Assembly: GCA_037178625.1 (NCBI GenBank)
Contig: CM074146.1
Coordinates: 1,612,001 to 1,676,000, forward strand
Direction: 5' to 3'
Origin: Skeletonema tropicum
Lineage: Eukaryota > Bacillariophyta > Thalassiosirophyceae > Thalassiosirales > Thalassiosiraceae
DNA length: 64,000 nucleotides
In this document: piece by piece, positions 56,922-64,000 of the stretch
How the letters are laid out: each line of letters starts with the position of its first letter
Position numbering within the stretch: the first letter of the stretch is position 1
Translations under genes and position numbers: made by a program
Notes under the pieces: model-generated
Database searches by the model: none
Told to the model about the DNA's origin: nothing
The model's input: the letters and a program-made list of their open reading frames with translations, nothing else

Positions 56922-58157
56922 TCATCGATCACTGGTGGAGGTTTTAGAAGACTTCTTAATATAACATTCACCCCAAGCACACACCGTTCGACTCTTCAAA
57001 ATGGCATGGAAATCCTCCAACGTTACAGCTCCATCCGAATCTCTCGTTACGCCTGGACTGCCCTTCTTCCCCCCATACCCTTCCCTCGCACGCCGTGTCA
57101 ATTCGGATCCAGTACCCACACGGAATGTTTGATAGGGGACTTTGGAATTGGTTTCGACAATTTGAGCATCGGGGACTAATTGACATGTACTTTGAAGATT
57201 TTGAATCATGTCTTCTACTTGTTCTTTTGATGCAAGGTTGTTGCTGCTGGTAGTATTGGAAGACTGTCCTTCATCTTCGGAGTTCATCATCTCATTTCCA
57301 ATCAGCAGCATGGAGTCGTAGAGAACTCGGATACGGTCAGCAACTGAACTGTTGAGTGCAAGTGATAATGATGTGAGCAGAAATGATAGTGACAACTCAT
57401 CAGTACCATTCTGGCCATCATCATCATTCCCCTCCCTCCTTCGTGCCAACTCGGCAATCACCACTCTATCCATCAAATGTCCCATCTGGACAGTAAATCC
57501 TTCCCCCTTCCTATCCTTCATAACTCTCATGACCAAACTTAAAAATTGAGGATACGTCATTCTAACAATACCCCTCGCAACGAACTCAGTTTTAATTTCC
57601 TCCACAATTGCATTCCACACATGCACATCAAAGTCGGAATTGGCACATCGTAAATCTTCAATTTCAAGTGGATCCAATAGTGCCGCGGTTTCCATCTCCT
57701 CGCGTAGTGCTACACGTGAATTATTCGATTTTGTGGACCGGAGGAGGAAGAGGAGGACAAGGCCGATGGAGGATAAGAATATTTTTCCGAGGTTATCGAG
57801 AAAGATGTTCGAATCATTATCGTCCTTTTTTTTCTCCTGTTTTGTTTTGGTATTTTTGGTTGTGCTTTCGTTGTGACTGCTTGACGATGTGTTGTTGTTG
57901 GTGGTGGTGGTAGCTGACAATGTAGAGAAATCAAGTCTTCGTTGTAAACTTACAATGGAATTGCGGGAGTTAGCCAGATCATTACGATTCATAGATGGCA
58001 TGATGCTCGTAGCCGAGGTAGCAACTGAGCGTGATGGTGATGGCTGCACATTTGAGGTGTTCATGAGGTTGCGAATTGATTGCGATGTCGTTTGATGCAG
58101 CCGCCGCCGCCACCGCAGCGACAACACCGTGTGGGAGGATCTTCTGATCATGTTCAA
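56922..58157 (-). CDS. Probable mitochondrial membrane protein with EF-hand-like C-terminus
   Basis: 411 residues, one exon. The N-terminus reads as a mitochondrial presequence (MNMIRRSSHTVLSLRWRRRL, no acids). A Ser/Thr/Asn-rich spacer with Lys-rich KTKQEKKK follows, then one hydrophobic segment (~121-141, GKIFLSSIGLVLLFLL). The C-terminal soluble domain is helical, with FLLTSLSLALNSSVADRIRVLYDSML and, near the end, DSDGAVTLEDFHAIL, which resembles the second half of an EF-hand loop. I did not recognise a named family. Calcium sensing at the inner membrane is possible but unproven. Confidence 0.65.
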   Translation of the reverse strand: MNMIRRSSHTVLSLRWRRRLHQTTSQSIRNLMNTSNVQPSPSRSVATSATSIMPSMNRNDLANSRNSIVSLQRRLDFSTLSATTTTNNNTSSSSHNESTTKNTKTKQEKKKDDNDSNIFLDNLGKIFLSSIGLVLLFLLRSTKSNNSRVALREEMETAALLDPLEIEDLRCANSDFDVHVWNAIVEEIKTEFVARGIVRMTYPQFLSLVMRVMKDRKGEGFTVQMGHLMDRVVIAELARRREGNDDDGQNGTDELSLSFLLTSLSLALNSSVADRIRVLYDSMLLIGNEMMNSEDEGQSSNTTSSNNLASKEQVEDMIQNLQSTCQLVPDAQIVETNSKVPYQTFRVGTGSELTRRAREGYGGKKGSPGVTRDSDGAVTLEDFHAILKSRTVCAWGECYIKKSSKTSTSDR

Positions 58158-58351
58158 GTGCGGCAGAAATTCATCTCTATTTGATGTATGCTCTTATTAT
58201 TCATGAACATAAGGAGTTGTTCATGGACAAAGGTGAAAGGTGGTAGAAAGGTGGTCGTGGTCGGCGTCGATCGGTTGGGGTTGCCGTGATTTTTGTGAAT
58301 GCGTCATATTCAATCACGTTCAGCACGATCACCGTGAAGCTTAACGAGTCC
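58158..58351. other. Upstream region of the 56922-58157 gene
   Basis: Nothing else recognised. Confidence 0.4.
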
Positions 58352-58545
58352 ACGCGCAATCACGCTCAAAGTCACGGTCACGCTCAAAGTCACGCTCAAA
58401 GTCACGCTCAAAGTCACGGTCACGCTCAAAGTCACGCTCAATCACGCTCAAAAATTTTACTACGAAGCTTGTATGGTCACGCTCCTCACTTGAGCGTGAT
58501 TGAGCGTGATTGAGCGTGACTTTGAGCGTGATTGAGCGTGACATG
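58352..58545. repeat. 12-bp tandem repeats arranged as a large hairpin
   Basis: The left arm (58358-58450) is seven or so copies of TCACGCTCAAAG and shorter variants (TCACGG, TCACGCTCAA). After a ~39-bp centre, the right arm (58490-58542) is the reverse complement, TTGAGCGTGA repeated. The two arms can pair over about 50 bp. No coding role: frames through it give meaningless repeats. Confidence 0.9.
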
Positions 58546-60283
58546 TAGTCACACTCACAGGCGTCAATCACGCCTCGCTGTTTCACTTCAACGCCGCCAT
58601 GGGCCTCTCTAGAGAGAGACATTAATAACAATCACGAGCTACCATATCCACCTCTATCCCTTCTCTAACAGCTCATGATGCATTCGGAGTGCGGTCGTCG
58701 TTTGGTTTAATTCATTTCGCCCGAAATTGGCAGCAAACGGCTGCGGCACGGCCGAATGTGGAATATCGTGCTACCGCTTCTTTTTCGATGTCGATGGTTA
58801 TTCGTCTTCTGTTGCTCTCCATCGACTCGACAATTATCGAAGAGTTACTATCAACTCACTGTTGATTCGGGAGGTGCGAGTTATTGCCAAATATATTCTC
58901 ATACAAGTCAATACACTGGTTGAAATTGCCGGGCGTGTGTGTGTGGTGTTAATTATTATTTAGGGATGATATCCAACTCGGAATGAAAAGAGGACTCCAC
59001 AATGCCTTCGTTCAGAGGTCAGAGGACCTTGACAAATCTCTGTGAACACAGAAAGCTTCAGCTGCTCATAACCACACATCATGACAATTTATGATACCAT
59101 CGAGGTCAATGAATGTATGTTGCATCAAGTGATCTATAGCAGAGCAGCCGAGTCTACTCCACCGAAGATATTGAGGACACCGAGAGCGTTTATTGAATGA
59201 TCTGCCATGGTGATACCACGCTCCGACCGCTCGTCAAGTTGGACGTTCCTTGATCCCCTTCATCCTGCATCATGATATGTTTTCTTCGGGATGTTTTTGT
59301 GGCTAATAGATGAAGTGACGATTGATCGAACTTATTCAGGTCATACATTCTCAACTTATTGAGGTCAAACATTCTCTCGACAGTGGAATGAGATTCCAAC
59401 ATCATTCATTGGAAATTAAAACTAAACTGTAAACAAAATTTAACAACAAAGGAATGCACAGAAGCTTATGAAACAGCGGTGCTGCAAGACGGATACATTA
59501 GATAGAAGCGATGCTAACGGCCTCGTAGCTGTTATGAGAGGTCATGCGCTCCTCAGATGTTACGACTCCTCAGCGCGAGACCAAAGTCTGTCGCTTCTTG
59601 ATTACCTACTCTTATTCCAAGTCCAAGGAGGAAGTGATTCGCGAAAAATGATAATCGTATCGATCTGCTGCATGCAATCCAAGAATGGTATCTATGATAT
59701 CGCAGAGAATGTTTATTTGACATATGGACGAGGAGAAATCGACTGCAGAGTAGATCTACAATATCTTTCCTAGTTTGTACCACAGCTCACGACTATAACT
59801 GCTCACAATATTTCCACAATGACATTTCTATCCAAACCTCATATCTCAACTTGCCTTGCGCACAGAACACTTCTCCTTATCACGAAGACTGCAGCTCCTC
59901 TCTTTTTCTGCCTCAGTAAGTGCTTGGAAATTGTACTCTCATTTTGTTTTTAGGTTCTAACCATCTGATCCGACAAGCGAGCCCTCTCTGGATCTGGTAA
60001 GGATTCTTCAATATTCTCAGAGAATTGATTTCATGATATGTTAGTCTCAAAGTGACCATGGGGGCTTACCTCGCCTCTGTACGAAGGATAAGACCTCTGA
60101 TATACTTGTTATCAATGCCCATATGAGATAAATTTGCAATGTTTTTTCAATATGATGCAAAGTTTTCGTTCGGGATGTCGCATTTGGCTGAAGACTGGAG
60201 ATTGAGAATCTCATCTTCATATCTGATGCTGATTGGCAAGATGTGGGAGACAGTATACAACAGTCACTTCCCTTTCTCACATA
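58546..60283. other. Gene-poor stretch
   Basis: About 1.7 kb in which I see no supportable gene, RNA or element. Short open frames (58727-58963, 59468-59773, 60139-60447) lack any recognised feature. Confidence 0.5.
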
Positions 60284-61405
60284 TCATATCATTGGCTGAA
60301 AAGGACCATCACTGCCATTTGAATCTAATGGAGATATATTCCAAGCATCCTCACGAAACTCCTCGTGTATCAAGCACGTCATTTCTTCACATTTCAATTC
60401 ATATGTTCTCCACATCCCACTATCAAATATATCATTGTCAATGTTGAAAGATGAAGAGAAAGGGTGGTCCATCGCCATAGTACTTCTACTACCCATCCTA
60501 CGCCCCGCATCTACTAATGAAAAGGTAGGAAGTCGATTCAAATATCGGAACAGCTGTCCAAGCCCAACCGTTCCATCTTCAATAAGTCGAACACAAACTG
60601 GATCCTTCACGCTAATTATAGATGTAGCCTTGCAGATTGTTTGACCATGTACGTGAATATGAACAATTCTATCCCATATTGCTGCATTTTCACTCGTATT
60701 GTTGTTGTCATTGTTGTTATTGATTTCACCAATGAATGATGATGATCCATCATCCCCATTATTAGTATCATTCAATGACGATGATCTCCTCTCACAGAAA
60801 TCAATGTGCACATGTACAGGAGCATCGTAATAACTCGAAAAAATCCGTTGCAAGTTCCCATTACTCGTGAGAGCAATCCGTTCCATGGGGGTAAAGTCGC
60901 AATTGAACCGTGTGTTGAGTTCCCCTCCCTCTTTGGTTACTAGACCGTCGATTACTTGAGATGACGATGGTGATGATGGATTGTTGTTGTTGTTCGAAGT
61001 GGTGATTGGTGTGAATTGCAACGATGAAGTTGCAGCTTGTGCACTGGCATCGGGTGTTCCGGACATGATGTCGCCCAGCGTGCCAGATCCGACAATATCC
61101 ATTTTTTCATCCTTTTCAATGCCATCGTTGGTATTACTTCCATTTGTGGCCGTGGGGTCGTCATCATCCCCATTTGATAGAATTGACGATATAGATTCTT
61201 CGGAGTAAGTGGCATCATCATCATCATCCGGCTGGCGGAATGAATATGCCACGGATGATAATGATGCTTGTTCTGTTTTCGATGATGGGCCTACAGTTGC
61301 AATCGATGCTGCAGTGAGCCGCCGCCGTGGATATCTGGCAAATGATGCCACAGTCTGAGGCGACGATGCGAGGATTATTATTAGGAGAGGCTTCTTCATC
61401 ATCAT
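60284..61405 (-). CDS. Plastid-targeted chorismate-lyase-like protein (tentative)
   Basis: 373 residues. The N-terminus is a signal peptide (KKPLLIIILASSPQTVA) followed by SFARYPRRR, i.e. Ala-Ser-Phe-Ala and a basic transit-like stretch, the diatom plastid pattern. Low-complexity Asp/Ser/Asn linkers separate it from the folded part: FTPMERIALTSNGNLQRIFSSYY (~163-185), VHVHIDFCERR, then WDRIVHIHVHGQTICKATSIISV, VGLGQLFRYLNRLP and WRTYELKCEEMTCLIHEEF. The spacing resembles the DUF98/Ycf21 chorismate-lyase-like fold (start motif with NGxLxR, mid R-x-V and A-x-S, GxGQLF). This assignment rests on pattern memory and is moderate at best; the targeting call is firmer. Confidence 0.5.
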   Translation of the reverse strand: MMMKKPLLIIILASSPQTVASFARYPRRRLTAASIATVGPSSKTEQASLSSVAYSFRQPDDDDDATYSEESISSILSNGDDDDPTATNGSNTNDGIEKDEKMDIVGSGTLGDIMSGTPDASAQAATSSLQFTPITTSNNNNNPSSPSSSQVIDGLVTKEGGELNTRFNCDFTPMERIALTSNGNLQRIFSSYYDAPVHVHIDFCERRSSSLNDTNNGDDGSSSFIGEINNNNDNNNTSENAAIWDRIVHIHVHGQTICKATSIISVKDPVCVRLIEDGTVGLGQLFRYLNRLPTFSLVDAGRRMGSRSTMAMDHPFSSSFNIDNDIFDSGMWRTYELKCEEMTCLIHEEFREDAWNISPLDSNGSDGPFQPMI

Positions 61406-61551
61406 TGCAGTGCTATTGTTTTATGCTGACAGTACAATAGTCGACGGCCTATATACTATACTACGCTACCATCTGTTCCGGCGAATCATCGTCATTGCCA
61501 GAGAGACCAGAGAACTTTTGGCGCAGCTTTTCGATTTAGATTTGGCCCGCC

Positions 61552-62336
61552 GGCCAAGGGTAAATAAGCAGGGCAAGGGTAAATAAATAGGGTATGTCAC
61601 ACAGAGTGTGACGCTTACCGTCTCGTGGTCAAACTCAAAATGTGACACGAGGCCATTTCTACGTATTCCTACGTTGTACCTAATACTGTCCACCGAACAC
61701 ACACAATTTCCCTAAGTAACAGTGCCGATACGACGTTTGATTACCTATGGTTGAGTCTCGCTTGCTTCATCGTTTCCCGTCATTGAAAGCTCGAACTGAT
61801 CATTCACCGCTCAAAGCAACGGCAACCATGGTCGACGTTGCCGCCGCTGAATTAGACCAAGTTAATAGCCATATTATCCGCCTATCGGTGGCTGATTGTT
61901 ACCATGGATTATTATGTTGATGTTATCGTACGTAGATCCACCAGAAACGCTCCTTGGGATGTTCAATGAGCCCTATTAAATGGCCGGCGCTCGCCGGACG
62001 TCACCGTCTAATATTGCCTCCATGCTGCCTTCCCTCGGCGGATTTGCCTGCGGCGAGAGCTTCAACATTAACATAATAATCCATAATAACGGTCAGCCAC
62101 CGATCGGACGATAGTACGGCTATTAACTTGGTCTATTTCAACGGCGGCAACGGTGATGATGGTTGCCGTGCCTTGAGCGGCGTGGTTGGTGCTGATCAAC
62201 CTGTTGACCGGCACTGACTTTCGCATCTGAGTTTGACCACGAGACGGTAAATCCTCTTTATTTTTTTACGTGTTGTCGTCGCGGTGGAGATTTCCCGCCA
62301 AAATTCGAGTCATACCCTATTTATTTACCCTTGGAC
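61552..62336. mobile_element. Foldback element, ~785 bp imperfect palindrome
   Basis: The outer ends CCAAGGGTAAATAA / TTATTTACCCTTGG pair. Further in, GGTAAATAAATAGGGTATG, ACCGTCTCGTGGTCAAACTC and, nearer the centre, TAGACCAAGTTAATAGCC, TCGGTGGCTGA and GGATTATTATGTT all recur reverse-complemented in mirror order. The left arm spans about 61552-61926, the right about 62063-62336, with a ~135-bp centre. No ORF. A short GGGTAAATAA duplication lies in the left end. Confidence 0.87.
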
Positions 62337-63025
62337 CAACCAGCATACTGCATCAAAGCAATAGCACAAGATACATAACACTTGAAAGATTAGAAGGCAT
62401 CGTGGTGTTATGGTTAACCTTTCTCGTTTTCCAACAATACGAGAAAGTAATTGGCACTAGCCACACTCCTCTTCACAACAATCTCCGCATCATCTCCACC
62501 AGTCGAATAGAACGCTCCTCACGACGGCTGAGAGGAAACTCTTCAAAGGCGGAAAAGAACAACAACATGTCACCGTGTAGATGATGGAGAGAGAAAGGTG
62601 TATTCTGTGGAGGAGTGAGTGTAAAGCTTGTTTTTGTGGCAGAAACGTGTAAAGATGTATTGTGAATGCCTGTGATGGAATCCACTTCTGAACGTTTCTT
62701 ATTAGTCACATGAGCTGTAAATAATGATAAATATATAAGTTGCTGTCTTTGTATGTGTCAGCTCATCGTAGAATACTTCAATCTACATAAATAATAATAG
62801 TCTACTGAAGCATTAAAGTCGAGAGGAGAAGTGATACCTCAATTTGTTTATGATATTGATATTTTCGGACAATATGGTTTCTTTGGGCCCAAACTCAGCG
62901 ATTAGGTAAAGATTTTGTCAAGTGTACTTCCTCTCGATCTCGATGCTCACATTATTTCATCTGCGTGGCTTCAAAATTTGCGATAACATCAGCGCTCCAG
63001 TCGCAGCTACGCTTGTGCGTTTTCA
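62337..63025. other. Intergenic
   Basis: No supported gene; convergent or 3' flank of the MYND pseudogene. Confidence 0.4.
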
Positions 63026-63891
63026 CTATGACTTCTTTTTAGCCTCGAACTCAGCTGTTGTGGCAACAGCCTGATCACACAGGCCCCTGTGCTCTGCCCA
63101 ATCTTCTTCTTGACATTCCCTCGAACAATAGACTGCACTTCGGCATCGACTGCAATACATTGTTTTGCTGCGTTCCACTTTTCTATTAGGAAGAGTGCAC
63201 TTCTCGTTGCAGCAGAGGCCATCTTTTTGATACACTTTCCTTCTTCGTATTTCTTATTCAAACAGGAACAGGGAATTCTGTGCCGGAAGAATTTTACCAG
63301 TGTGTGTAAATCTGCATCATGACGTTCTTGTAGTTTTGGGAAATGGAATAGAGAATGCTTTTGCTTCAATCTCACTGCGATGTGTTGCTCCATGAACCTA
63401 GCAAACATAGCAACCGCTCGAGCACGTCTATAATCTCCTTCAAGAATAAGCCTCGTTCCTCTGCCCAATAAGCTTGAGACCGCCAATTCCATCTTGGTAG
63501 AATCATTCCACACCTCGGCAATTCATCCCATGTAGCATTTCCAGCATCAACAAGACTTTGCACAACTTGTATGCCTTTATGAGTAGCTTCATCGAATGCT
63601 GCTCTATATGCTTCACTAAATGCTTCTCTAAATGCTTCATTGAAATCATCAATTTCAATACTTGATTCTTTGCCAAAGATTTCAAAGCCGTGCCTGCAAT
63701 GCGTTGTGGTGTCACGTCCCGATGTTGGCAGAAGATTTCCATCCCCGGCCCGCGCCAGCAATTGCTCCTCCTGTGATCGCTCCTCAGTAGCCCTCGTTTG
63801 GTTCTTCTTCTCTTCGTTCCGCCTCCGCCTCCTGCTTGGCCTTGGCTTTGACCGCCTTCCTCGCTTTCCCTTGGTTCCGCTTCCTTCCCAT
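63026..63891 (-). pseudogene. MYND zinc-finger gene copy with frameshifts
   Basis: It aligns along its whole length with the intact gene at 19404-20282: MGRKRNQGKARKAVKA start at 63891, the FNEAF/AAFDEAT helix region, LHTLVKFFRHRIPCSCL, and the finger CCNEKCTLPNRK...MYCSRCRSAVYCSREC. The parts lie in different frames: a TGA about 35 codons in, a shift near 63510 (DELPRCGM versus the MWNDSTKM frame) and another near 63220 just before the finger. At least three lesions make it inactive unless these are sequencing errors. The diverged sequence indicates an old copy, older than the 21.3-kb fragment. Confidence 0.82.
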
Positions 63892-64000
63892 GCTAAGATA
63901 TTGTCATCGTCGGTCGGTGCATGTCAAAAAGTGAAAATGAAAGAGGCAAAAATGATGAGGATTGCATTGTGGATTGTGGTTCTCAGCCTACTAACTAGGT

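Noticed and set aside
58352..58545. CRISPR-like array
   Set aside because: The repeats abut without unique spacers, are inverted between arms, and the genome is eukaryotic.

Overview
Organism and style. This is nuclear DNA of a microalgal eukaryote, most likely a centric diatom (inference). The supporting signs are genes on both strands with short GT-AG introns (mostly 60-140 bp), serine/asparagine/poly-acidic low-complexity linkers, signal peptides followed by a small residue and Phe as in diatom plastid presequences (a PPTase and a chorismate-lyase-like protein), an LRR membrane protein with serial Cys-rich repeats, secreted or membrane EF-hand proteins, and abundant small repeats and foldback elements. 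Exon boundaries were read by eye from splice signals and reading-frame continuity; there is no transcript evidence.

Layout. 1-11.5 kb is a tandem array: five complete units of about 1,937 bp plus a sixth partial unit that runs into an intact 4'-phosphopantetheinyl transferase gene (PPTase, 11268-12887). Each full unit carries the PPTase upstream region and about the first 75 codons of the gene, then a foreign junction and a stop. 13.5-18.8 kb is one six-exon gene for a 1,613-residue Cys-rich/LRR/multi-pass membrane protein. 19.4-28.5 kb is a rearranged block: an intact MYND-finger gene, a broken and two intact copies of a single-pass EF-hand protein, a MYND gene fragment, a fragment of the 3' end of a zinc-dependent dehydrogenase, two DNA elements (a foldback element and a 1.5-kb TIR element with its own ORF), and the full two-exon dehydrogenase, whose intron holds a diverged relative of the array repeat. 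28.5-35.8 kb is sparse, with three hypothetical genes and dispersed repeats. 35.8-39.5 kb is a probable DNA transposon with a DDE transposase and a divergent second ORF. 39.6-43.2 kb holds an ankyrin protein and an AFG1-type mitochondrial ATPase.

43.6-55.2 kb contains two paralogous C2H2/coiled-coil genes and a very large proteasome activator gene (PA200/Blm10/PSME4) read on the minus strand. The last ~220 bp of the activator gene was duplicated together with the zinc-finger gene, which left an orphan activator tail between the two copies. 55.8-61.4 kb holds an EDR2-C-domain gene, a mitochondrial-type membrane protein with an EF-hand-like end and a plastid-type chorismate-lyase-like gene, separated by a striking 12-bp-repeat hairpin. 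61.5-62.3 kb is a second foldback element. The right edge is a frameshifted MYND pseudogene.

How it fits together. There is no operon-like pathway here. The main theme is local duplication: promoter-plus-5'-gene amplification at the PPTase, gene plus neighbour-tail duplication at the EF-hand/dehydrogenase and zinc-finger/PA200 loci, and scattered MYND copies. No tRNA, rRNA or CRISPR array was recognised.
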